Source of the DNA: Clostridiales bacterium
GTDB taxonomy: Bacteria; Bacillota; Clostridia; Oscillospirales; Acutalibacteraceae
Length of the DNA: 35,916 nt
Direction: 5' to 3'
Assembly (NCBI GenBank): GCA_022793315.1
Contig: JAAWCO010000088.1
Span: forward strand, 1 to 35,916
This document shows, one piece after another, positions 8,471-17,767 of the stretch (within the stretch, counting starts at the first letter, position 1; every line of letters starts with the position of its first letter). The position numbers and the translations under genes were made by a program. Below the pieces are notes generated by a model. It worked only from the letters and a program-made list of their open reading frames with translations. It did not search any database and was not told where the DNA came from.

Positions 8471-9748
8471 TTAATCGGTATAAACCAGCTGTCCTTCCAG
8501 CAGAGTAGCCTTCACCCTTCCGTAAAGCTTCATGCCTTTAAAGGGACAGTTTTGAGATTTCCCATGCAGACGGCCGGGCTCCACCGTCCACGGCTCATCA
8601 GGGTCAAACAAAACCAGATCCGCCGGTGCTCCCCTTTGCAGCGAACCACCGGGAATCCCCAATAACTCAGCCGGAGAGGACGACATAAGGCGGATCAGGC
8701 GGGCTAGTGTCAGACAGCCGGTGCGCACCAGAAAGGTAATACCGACAGCCAGAGAGGTCTCCATGCCCACCGAACCGTTTGGCGCCCTTAAAAAATCCGC
8801 CTTGTCCTCCAGAGTATGCGGCGCATGGTCGGTGGCGATGGCGGAAAGCGTTCCGTCGCAAAGCCCCTCGATCACTGCTTCTACATCCTCAGGGGTCCGA
8901 AGCGGAGGATTCATACGGTAGTCGGCATCCCGCCTTCTCAGCAGTTCGTCGGTCAGAGAAAAATAATGGGGGGCGGTCTCTCCTGTCACCGGCACGCCGC
9001 GCCGCCGCGCATCGCGAAGCAGGGCGACACTTCCCCTGGTGCTCACATGGCAGATATGGACTGGACAGTTAACAGCCGCCGCCAGTGCAATCTCCCGCGC
9101 CGTGGCGGTTTCCTCTGCGGCGGGATGCAGGCCGGGAACACCAAGGAGTCGGGACACCTCTCCCTCATTCATAATCCCTCCGCGGGTCAGGGACAGCTCC
9201 TCACAATGGGACAAAACCGGCAGACCGGCCGCCGCAGCCCGACGCATGGCATCCATCATCCGGCCCGCCGTGGAAACCGGCCGGCCGTCATCGGAAAGGG
9301 CTACTGCGCCGCCGTTTTTCAGCTGCTCAAAATCCGTCAGTTCCTCCCCGGCCAGGGAACGTGTAATCGCCGCCACGGGATACACCCGGGCGGACGCTTT
9401 TTTGGCTTTTTCAAGAATCTCACGCAAAATTTCCGGGGAATCACAAGCAGGAGAGGTGTTGGGCATACAGGCCAGAGAGGTCACCCCTCCGGCAGCCGCT
9501 GCACAACAGCCGGAGAGGATATCTTCCTTTTCGGTCTGCCCCGGGTCGCGCAGATGAACATGCATATCCACAAGACCAGGCGCACAGCAAAGACCCTGTG
9601 CCTCCAGAATTCTCTTGTCCTCTGCCGGAAATGGGCCGCCGACCGCTTCCACCCGCCCATCAATCACCAAAAGGTCGTTTGGCTCAGAGGAAATCGTCTC
9701 CTGCTGAGGGTCGATGATCACAGCTCCCCGAATGACCAGCTTGTCCAT
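8471..9748 (-). CDS. pyrC: Dihydroorotase
   Basis: APGLVDMHVHLRDPGQTEKEDI, SHCEE, HICHVST, IATDHAPH. Confidence 0.96.
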   Translation of the reverse strand: MDKLVIRGAVIIDPQQETISSEPNDLLVIDGRVEAVGGPFPAEDKRILEAQGLCCAPGLVDMHVHLRDPGQTEKEDILSGCCAAAAGGVTSLACMPNTSPACDSPEILREILEKAKKASARVYPVAAITRSLAGEELTDFEQLKNGGAVALSDDGRPVSTAGRMMDAMRRAAAAGLPVLSHCEELSLTRGGIMNEGEVSRLLGVPGLHPAAEETATAREIALAAAVNCPVHICHVSTRGSVALLRDARRRGVPVTGETAPHYFSLTDELLRRRDADYRMNPPLRTPEDVEAVIEGLCDGTLSAIATDHAPHTLEDKADFLRAPNGSVGMETSLAVGITFLVRTGCLTLARLIRLMSSSPAELLGIPGGSLQRGAPADLVLFDPDEPWTVEPGRLHGKSQNCPFKGMKLYGRVKATLLEGQLVYTD

Positions 9749-9776
9749 CCTTTCCCCTCCTTATCAATCCATGAAC

Positions 9777-9793
9777 CGGTGCCTTGGGCACCG
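9777..9793 (-). promoter_or_regulatory. Leader hairpin of the pyrC operon
   Basis: CGGTGCC-TTG-GGCACCG perfect 7-bp stem between the predicted TSS and the SD (AAGGAGGGG); no following U tract. Confidence 0.5.
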
Positions 9794-9810
9794 ACTTTAC
9801 CTAAATAGAT

Positions 9811-9840
9811 AGTATACCACAGTTTCCCCATGCTGTGCAA
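9811..9840 (-). promoter_or_regulatory. Sigma-A-type promoter for the pyrC operon
   Basis: Minus strand TTGCAC-N18-TATACT upstream of pyrC. Confidence 0.7.
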
Positions 9841-10000
9841 TTCCCAATTGTCCTGTTTTTTATCTTTTTTGTCCATCAGAGATAGCATAAAGGGAGAGTA
9901 GCATAACGCAGCCAATCGCTCGGTTTCCTCCAAATTTTCAAACAAATCTCGCTTTTTTCCCGATAATACGAACTCTTATTGAATGATCGAAAGTTTCTAC

Positions 10001-10029
10001 TTGCATATTTGAGCAGAAGCCGGTATAAT
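10001..10029 (+). promoter_or_regulatory. Sigma-A-type promoter for gdhA
   Basis: TTGCAT-N17-TATAAT, followed by GGAGAGGG and the gdhA ATG at 10085. Confidence 0.8.
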
Positions 10030-10072
10030 GAAAAAAGCAGGTTATTTTGTCCTAATTTTATATAACCGATAA

Positions 10073-11416
<1,344 letters not shown>

Positions 11417-11536
11417 TGCCTTCCCGTGATTACCAGCAGAGGAAAATACCTTATCTGTATCTGTCATAATCTGTGTCATGAACAGGCTGTCGAAAGACCA
11501 GCAAATAAACACAAAGCACGGTGCCCCCGGCGCGAG

Positions 11537-11577
11537 GGCAGACTGAAACCTCTTCTCACAGAAGGTTTCAGTCTGCC
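11537..11577. repeat. Perfect inverted repeat downstream of gdhA
   Basis: GGCAGACTGAAACCT (11537-11551) / AGGTTTCAGTCTGCC (11563-11577), 15-bp stem, 11-nt loop. Confidence 0.75.
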
Positions 11578-11700
11578 TCCTGTGCCCTCCGTTTCAAAGG
11601 CTGTCGCGCCCGGTGCGACGCGCCTCCACTGCCTTTTGAAAAAGCGAGAAAAACTTTTTGTGCCAGATTTTCGGCGAAACAACTTTTTGAAAAGCTAGAA

Positions 11701-11740
11701 AACACCGTCTGATGCTATGAACATCAGGCGGTGTTTTTTC
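11701..11740. terminator. Rho-independent terminator between convergent gdhA and the membrane protein gene
   Basis: AACACCGTCTGATG-CTATGA-ACATCAGGCGGTGTTTTTT hairpin with T tract. Confidence 0.85.
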
Positions 11741-11824
11741 TGTCTGAAGAGAAGGAAAATAAAACCACAAGGCCCAAGCAGCTGCTGTCCTGCAAAATGG
11801 CCGGGTCATTATTTTTAGGTCCGT

Positions 11825-12367
11825 TCAATGGCGGAATATCCGGCTGAGACGTGGATGCAGCCGGTACCAGTAAGCTGTGAGTACATTGGTCAGCGCCAGA
11901 TCATAGATAACAAAAACCACGTTCCCTATCAAAAGAAAAATTAGCGGCAGACTGACCCCAAACAACTGAAAATCGGACGGCAGGTGAAACACAAAAATGG
12001 TCAGCCAATAGGAGCCTGCCATCGAACCATTAAACAGGATCAGTTTGATCAACCATTCCGCCCAACGCTTTTTCATCCGTTCCAGAAGACATTTCAGTAC
12101 AGGATAATAGCCGAAAAAGGTGAGAAACAGCACCTTTGCCTCTGGATCCGGCGCCACCAGAAAGGAGAGCAGTCCCACCGCCGCATAAGAGAGCCAGCCC
12201 CATTTAACGCCTGCCTCCATCACTACCGGTATCAGTACGGCCCCCGCCATAGCCGGCAATGCATATGTGGCGACAGGAACGATGGTCATCACCATCAGCA
12301 GCAAAGAAAGAGCCGACAATATCCCGCAAAGCGCGACCTTGCTGGTTTGCTTCATCGCCCGGAACAT
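11825..12367 (-). CDS. Polytopic membrane protein, ECF-transporter S-component-like
   Basis: 180 aa with several hydrophobic helices (VALCGILSALSLLLMVMTIVPVATYALPAMAGAVLIPVVMEAG...). Confidence 0.6.
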   Translation of the reverse strand: MFRAMKQTSKVALCGILSALSLLLMVMTIVPVATYALPAMAGAVLIPVVMEAGVKWGWLSYAAVGLLSFLVAPDPEAKVLFLTFFGYYPVLKCLLERMKKRWAEWLIKLILFNGSMAGSYWLTIFVFHLPSDFQLFGVSLPLIFLLIGNVVFVIYDLALTNVLTAYWYRLHPRLSRIFRH

Positions 12368-12390
12368 CCTTTCCTTTTCCTGCGCGGCGG

Positions 12391-12999
12391 TCAGCAGCAG
12401 GGAATAAAATCACCGCCCATACATTCACAGCAGCAGTCAGTACAAATCAGGGCGCTGCAAATGTCACATGAGGAACAGCCCCCGCCTCTTGTCGGTACAC
12501 CGGCGGTGTGATAGCCGCCGGTCTGCCGGCGGGCGTTCATCTGACTCACCGCCGCCTGATACTCTGCATTTCCAGGGTCCATCTGACATGCAGCGGAAAA
12601 ATTCTGATAGGCATCCTCCAGCCAGCCCTTCCGATACAGGATGCTTCCTTTCAGAAAGTACCACTCCGCATCGCGGGAGCCGGCCGGAACCCCATCAATC
12701 AGGATTTCGGCATCCTGTATTCGGCCGCTATTGATCATGCTGCGGACATCTGCATATCGTGAAGAAGCGCGTCCGCCGCCGGTTCCTGCTCGGGAACCGC
12801 CATTCCTGCGCTGGCGGATGATCCAATCATATGCCTCGTTGATCTCCTGCATTTTCTCCTGCGCCAAATCGGAAAGAGGGTTGTTGCTGTAATTATCGGG
12901 GTGATATTTCCGCGCCATCTCACGATAGGCAGCCTTCACCTCGTCGTCGGTAGCGTTGGGACTAATTCCCAATACCTGATAGGGGTCATTGACGCTCAT
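12391..12999 (-). CDS. J-domain (DnaJ-like) protein with Cys-rich C-terminus
   Basis: DPYQVLGISPNATDDEVKAAYREMARKYHPDN J-domain with HPD motif; tail CSSCDICSALICTDCCCECMGGDFIPCC. Confidence 0.88.
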   Translation of the reverse strand: MSVNDPYQVLGISPNATDDEVKAAYREMARKYHPDNYSNNPLSDLAQEKMQEINEAYDWIIRQRRNGGSRAGTGGGRASSRYADVRSMINSGRIQDAEILIDGVPAGSRDAEWYFLKGSILYRKGWLEDAYQNFSAACQMDPGNAEYQAAVSQMNARRQTGGYHTAGVPTRGGGCSSCDICSALICTDCCCECMGGDFIPCC

Positions 13000-13035
13000 T
13001 GCCTGTGATCACGCCTTTCAGCCGAAATCCGGGGG

Positions 13036-13953
13036 TCATGCTTCATATGGTTCTGCCGGCGGTTGAACATCCGGGACAGAGGCAGCAACCCTTTTGCCGC
13101 CCTGTACCGCCAGACGCTGTGCCGCGGGCATCCCCTGTTCCAGTATATTGCGAAGGATTCCGTCAAACCGGCGGACAGGGAGCAGATGATAGGCCGCCAG
13201 GCATTCCGCCAGGCAGGCATTAAGGGTAAGCAAAGCGTATTCCCGCGTCTCCCTTACGGCTTCATCCTCCCCCTGTTTCAAACCGCGGGAGAAGATATAG
13301 GGATTATAGCCGTTTTCCTTCAAATCATCGGCGAGATCATCCACCGCGTCGATCAGATAAATCCAGCGCCCAAGACAATATCCGAGCCGGTCCAAAACCA
13401 GCCGGTCCCGCTCATTCCGCGCCGACAGCTGCGCCAGATAGGATAAAAGCCGGGCGGAAGGCTCCGCCGCCGCATCAACAGAAGGAGTCCGCGCCCTTTC
13501 CAGCGCCGTCTGCCGTTCCATATACCGTTGAATTTCTTCATCCAGCCGCGGCTGACGCCGGCGGGCCCGGCGGCGTGCAGACGACACAAACGGCTGGACA
13601 AAACGCAAAGCCAGCCGGCGCAAAAATCCGCTGTCCTTTAAATTATCCAGCAGCTTGTAATAGGTGAGAAGCGCTGCCGCGTCTGCGGCAAAAGCAATGT
13701 GATCATTTTCACGGCAGCAGGTACGTTTTTTGAACGGATGCAAAAAACAGCGCCCCCGATGGAAACCGGGACAGGTATCGTCCAATGCCATGCGGAGAAG
13801 AGCTAAAAAGGTAAAATCATAACTCAGCGTCATACGGGAAAGCTGCCCGCAGCTTCTGCCAAGCTGCTTGCACAGAGAACAATACACACCCTGATACTGT
13901 TCATATTCCCCTATTTTCAATTCCGGCTTATAGACGCGGACATATCCAAACAT
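13036..13953 (-). CDS. DUF5685-family-like protein
   Basis: MFGYVRVYKPELKIGEYEQYQGVYCSLCKQLGRSCG..., DAVDDLADDLKENGYNPY; internal Met preferred as start. Confidence 0.75.
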   Translation of the reverse strand: MFGYVRVYKPELKIGEYEQYQGVYCSLCKQLGRSCGQLSRMTLSYDFTFLALLRMALDDTCPGFHRGRCFLHPFKKRTCCRENDHIAFAADAAALLTYYKLLDNLKDSGFLRRLALRFVQPFVSSARRRARRRQPRLDEEIQRYMERQTALERARTPSVDAAAEPSARLLSYLAQLSARNERDRLVLDRLGYCLGRWIYLIDAVDDLADDLKENGYNPYIFSRGLKQGEDEAVRETREYALLTLNACLAECLAAYHLLPVRRFDGILRNILEQGMPAAQRLAVQGGKRVAASVPDVQPPAEPYEA

Positions 13954-14229
13954 AGTCTGTCCTGTTCCCCGGCATTTTTCATCACAAGACCGGTGGTTAT
14001 TTCTGGACACAAAGCGGAGAGGATACTCACTCTGTTTATTTATCATACTCCATATAACCCTTCATTATATGAAAGATTTGTAAATATTCCGACAGACTCT
14101 TCCTGTATGGCAGCAGAGCCCCCGCCTCAGAGAAATCTGCCGGCCATTTGTAAGCCCCCTCTTTCCTTTTGCACAGGGGCAGGGTATAATGAGACAAAAG
14201 AGAATCAGGCCAAAGGAAGGATTGTAAGC

Positions 14230-15399
14230 ATGAAATACGTTATCTTGCTCTGTGACGGCATGGCGGATACGCCTAATGCCGCTCTGGGAGGAAAAACACC
14301 CATGGAGGCGGCAGATAAGCCCTGCATGGACCAGCTGGCTCACGAGGCTGAAATCGGCATGGTCCGAACCGTGCAGCAGGGCATGTCTCCCGGCAGTGAT
14401 GTGGCCAATCTGACCGTCCTGGGCTACGATACACGGGAATGCTATACCGGCCGCTCCCCTCTGGAGGCGGCCAATATCGGCATAGAGCTTGCGCCGGACG
14501 ATGTGGCCCTGCGCTGTAATCTGGTGACGCTGTCGGGAGAAGAGAAATATGCGCAAAAACGGCTGACCGACTATTGTGCGGGAGACATCCATACCGGGCA
14601 GGCCGCCCCTCTGATTGCGCGGCTTCAGTCGTCCTTTGGCGGCGGAGAGTTCGATTTTTATACCGGAACCGCTTACCGTCACTGTCTGGTCTGGCACCAT
14701 GGAAAATCTGCGCTTGGCCGTGTCACCCCGCCGCATGATATCACCGGACAGGTGATCGGCCCCTATCTTCCTCTTCATCCGGACGCCGCTCCCCTTCTCA
14801 GTATGATGGAGAAAAGCGTGGAGCTTCTCCAGGATCAGAAGACCGCCAACGCGATATGGCTTTGGGGGCAGGGAAGCCGTCCCCGTCTTTCGGATTTTTA
14901 TGAGCGTACAGGAAAACGGGGATCGGTGATTTCCGCTGTTGATCTTATCAAGGGAATCGGCAGGCTGTCCGGCATGCGGGTATACGATGTTCCCGGCGCC
15001 ACCGGATATATCGACACCAATTTTGAAGGGAAGCGGGACGCCGCTTTGCAGGAGCTGAAAGAGGGGCAGGATTTTGTCTACATCCATGTGGAAGCGCCCG
15101 ATGAATGCGGACATCGGGGAGAAGCTGAGAACAAGGTGACAGCTATTGAGCAAATCGACCGGCTCATCCTTTCCCCTCTGGTAGAGGAGCTGAAAAAAAT
15201 GGGGGAATTCCATCTGCTGATTCTTCCCGATCATCCCACACCTCTGGCCATCCGCACCCATTCCTCCGATCCCGTCCCCTATCTTCTTTACCGAAGTGAA
15301 AAGAGCACAAAAGGTGTCGGCTGCTTCACCGAGGCCTCTGGCCTTTCCACCGGCCGCTTCGTGGAGGAAGGACGTACCCTGATCGACCAGCTGTGGTAA
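14230..15399 (+). CDS. apgM: Cofactor-independent phosphoglycerate mutase, archaeal-type (ApgM)
   Basis: MKYVILLCDGMAD, GKTPMEAADKPCMDQLA, GSDVANLTVLGYD, YIHVEAPDECGHRGE, LPDHPTP. Confidence 0.92.
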   Translation: MKYVILLCDGMADTPNAALGGKTPMEAADKPCMDQLAHEAEIGMVRTVQQGMSPGSDVANLTVLGYDTRECYTGRSPLEAANIGIELAPDDVALRCNLVTLSGEEKYAQKRLTDYCAGDIHTGQAAPLIARLQSSFGGGEFDFYTGTAYRHCLVWHHGKSALGRVTPPHDITGQVIGPYLPLHPDAAPLLSMMEKSVELLQDQKTANAIWLWGQGSRPRLSDFYERTGKRGSVISAVDLIKGIGRLSGMRVYDVPGATGYIDTNFEGKRDAALQELKEGQDFVYIHVEAPDECGHRGEAENKVTAIEQIDRLILSPLVEELKKMGEFHLLILPDHPTPLAIRTHSSDPVPYLLYRSEKSTKGVGCFTEASGLSTGRFVEEGRTLIDQLW

Positions 15400-15510
15400 T
15401 TCCGCCTCACTCTTTTGGGGGAAATGTCAGCCGGCACGGCAGGTATCCCGGAAAAATTCACTCCTCAGCAAATAGCTTTAAGCATACATATAGACAAAAT
15501 AGTATCTGCC

Positions 15511-16515
15511 TCAAAGCGTCTTTTTGCCCATCATTTTTAAAAAAGAATTCACGGTTTTAAACACAGCGGGCTTAAAAACATAATCAAACTCCCCGGCAAA
15601 ATTCAGTACTCTGCCGTTAAAGCCTCTTTTAAAGCGGTATACACCGTAATTGGGGTGATTTTCGTCATCATAATATGGTATCCCTTCAAAGCTGTAAAGG
15701 GTGCATTCTGTTTCGAGCGCCCATTTTATGATTTCCCATTGCATAAGATAATTCGGCATATAATCCCTGTACTGCGAGCTGGAAGCGCCGTAAACATAAT
15801 GCGTTTTTCCCGCATAATTAACCACTACCGCCCCAGAAAGCGGAATATCTCCCAAATGGCACAGATACAGCCTGCCATGATTACCGAAGGCGCTGAGCAT
15901 TTTTACATAATAAGCCTTTTGACGTATTTTAAATCCGTCGCGCGCGGCAGTTTCCTGAAGCAGTTCAAAAAACTCATCCACTCTTTCCGCCCCATAGTGT
16001 CTGCAAACCACTCCTTTTTTAAGGGCAAGTCTGATATTGTAGCGATATTTGGATTTAAATTGTGCAAATATCTCGTCTTCAGTTTTACCTTCAAGCTCTA
16101 AAATGTAATTTTCTCTGCATTGTACATTTTGATATCCTACCTTGTCTGATGCGTACCGGAAACCGAGGTTTATCAGTTCGGCCGCTGCGCTGTCCCCGCT
16201 TTCAAAGGCGGGGTCCGTCTTGAGCATAAAGGCATTGTACTTTTTTTGCAGTTTCTTAACCTCCTCAAGCAGCGCGTTCAGCACACTGGTATTTCCAAAA
16301 TCGCATATAGGACCCCGCGGCGAATACATAAACGCGGTGTTGAACACAGGCATTTTCTTGATCAGCACCAGCATACAGGCGGTTATGTCTCCCTGACTGT
16401 CCCTTAAAACGATTCTTTCATTTATCCAATTGTCCTTTACATGGCACCAGCAGTCGCTTTGCATAAAGCTGCCCGCTTTGTTAAGACGCATAAAATCATA
16501 CAATTCCTTCTGCAT
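15511..16515 (-). CDS. FemAB/FemX-like peptidoglycan bridge aminoacyltransferase
   Basis: GSFMQSDCWCHVKDNW, FMYSPRGPICD, KYRYNIRLALKKGV, HYVYGASSSQYRDYMPNYLMQWEIIKWALE. Confidence 0.85.
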   Translation of the reverse strand: MQKELYDFMRLNKAGSFMQSDCWCHVKDNWINERIVLRDSQGDITACMLVLIKKMPVFNTAFMYSPRGPICDFGNTSVLNALLEEVKKLQKKYNAFMLKTDPAFESGDSAAAELINLGFRYASDKVGYQNVQCRENYILELEGKTEDEIFAQFKSKYRYNIRLALKKGVVCRHYGAERVDEFFELLQETAARDGFKIRQKAYYVKMLSAFGNHGRLYLCHLGDIPLSGAVVVNYAGKTHYVYGASSSQYRDYMPNYLMQWEIIKWALETECTLYSFEGIPYYDDENHPNYGVYRFKRGFNGRVLNFAGEFDYVFKPAVFKTVNSFLKMMGKKTL

Positions 16516-16727
16516 ATAAATTCTCCTGCAAAATCACAGTTTTGGCATACCTGTCCCCGGTATACCGTCTGCTATTTTACAGGAGCGTTGTATCATATTT
16601 GTATCCTGACGGCCTGTATTTTAATGAATACTGCTGTTGTTCAGGCCGGATCTTGATATTCTCTTTTTGACAGTTGATTTTCAAAAACCGTTTTTTATAT
16701 TTTTTGCCAAAGCCCGGCATCTGCTGC

Positions 16728-16766
16728 AAAAGCCCCGGCCCGATTTTGCCCCCGGCCGGGGCTTTT
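16728..16766. terminator. Bidirectional Rho-independent terminator
   Basis: AAAAGCCCCGGCC / GGCCGGGGCTTTT, 13-bp stem; downstream of the sugar transferase. Confidence 0.75.
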
Positions 16767-16844
16767 TGCAGTTGTCATCAGGAGCAAAAAACGATAATCA
16801 TTGCTCCCTGGAAGAGGGCCCTTATCCCAACGGAGTCCCCCGCT

Positions 16845-17561
16845 TCAGTGAAGCACCGCGCCCACCGTCTGAAACATCAGGCGAATATCCCGAAAAAAGG
16901 AAAACTCTTTTAAATAGTCCAGATTATATTTCATCTTTTCCGGCAAAATCTCCTCTGTATACACCCGATCGGCATTCTGTGCGTCGGCCAGCAGACGATC
17001 CTCATCCTTGTAACGTATACTGGCCAGAGAGGTCACCCCTGCCGGAAGCAGCAGCGTCGCCCGCATTTCATCGGTATAGGCAGCCACATATCGAGGAACC
17101 TCGGGCCGCGTTCCCACCAGTGACATATCGCCGATAAAAATATTGAACAGCTGAGGCAGCTCATCCAGACGATACCTTCGCAGAAACCGGCCGCTTCGAG
17201 TCACCCGGGAGTCATTTTTCACGGTAACCTGAGCCCCCAGCTTTTCCGCATCACTGACCATGGTACGAAATTTAAAAATACGAAATTCGCGGCCATAGGA
17301 TGTGACCCGCTTCTGCCGAAAAAAAACGCCGCCGCGGGAATCGCACAGAATGACCAGCGCCAGCAGCAGCAGCACCGGAGATAAAAGCAGAATCAGAAAA
17401 GAGGAAACCGCTACATCCAACAGCCGCTTCACCACCAGACTGCCTGTACGTTTTTTCAAATAATGATAATATTCTCTGACCGCGTCATTCTGCATGTTAG
17501 ATGGCAATTGTTCCCAGCGCTTCAGCAGCACAGCTGTCTCCCCTGTTCCGTCAAATTTCAT
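16845..17561 (-). CDS. Bacterial sugar transferase (undecaprenyl-phosphate glycosyl-1-phosphate transferase family)
   Basis: KRLLDVAVSSFLILLLSPVLLLLALVI, FFRQKRVTSYGREFRIFKFRTM, RRYRLDELPQLFNIFIGDMSLVGTRPEVP. Start uncertain; 17561 chosen because a promoter lies just upstream. Confidence 0.85.
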   Translation of the reverse strand: MKFDGTGETAVLLKRWEQLPSNMQNDAVREYYHYLKKRTGSLVVKRLLDVAVSSFLILLLSPVLLLLALVILCDSRGGVFFRQKRVTSYGREFRIFKFRTMVSDAEKLGAQVTVKNDSRVTRSGRFLRRYRLDELPQLFNIFIGDMSLVGTRPEVPRYVAAYTDEMRATLLLPAGVTSLASIRYKDEDRLLADAQNADRVYTEEILPEKMKYNLDYLKEFSFFRDIRLMFQTVGAVLH

Positions 17562-17582
17562 GCTTCGATTATAACGTTGACC

Positions 17583-17611
17583 AGTATAATGCATTCTATG
17601 CACAGAATCAA
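17583..17611 (-). promoter_or_regulatory. Putative sigma-A promoter for the sugar transferase gene
   Basis: Minus strand TTGATT-N17-TATACT. Confidence 0.5.
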
Positions 17612-17767
17612 TCATTGGCGCCACCCACATACAAAACTGCCCCATCGCGTTGAGAAGCGCCTCCAGGCAACCCGCCTGTAAGAAGGTCAGCAGGCACACA
17701 GCCGGTTTCCGATGCCGGCCCGGATTCTTCCCCGCTCCTCCGGGCCGAATGGCAGGGATACTGCCGG

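Noticed and set aside
5720-8665. 981-aa + strand ORF antisense to carB/carA/pyrF
   Set aside because: Low-complexity His/Arg/Gln-rich translation with no family match by eye; it is the mirror of strongly recognised genes on the minus strand and reflects codon bias in GC-rich DNA.
9718-9945. 75-aa minus ORF MFENLEETERLAALCYSPF... upstream of pyrC
   Set aside because: Spans a good -35/-10 promoter and the pyrC SD, and overlaps the pyrC start; more likely promoter DNA.
14186-14192. TATAAT-like -10 upstream of apgM
   Set aside because: No acceptable -35 at 16-18 nt; not reported as a promoter.
14065-15261. 398-aa minus ORF antisense to apgM
   Set aside because: Shadow ORF; apgM motifs are on the + strand.
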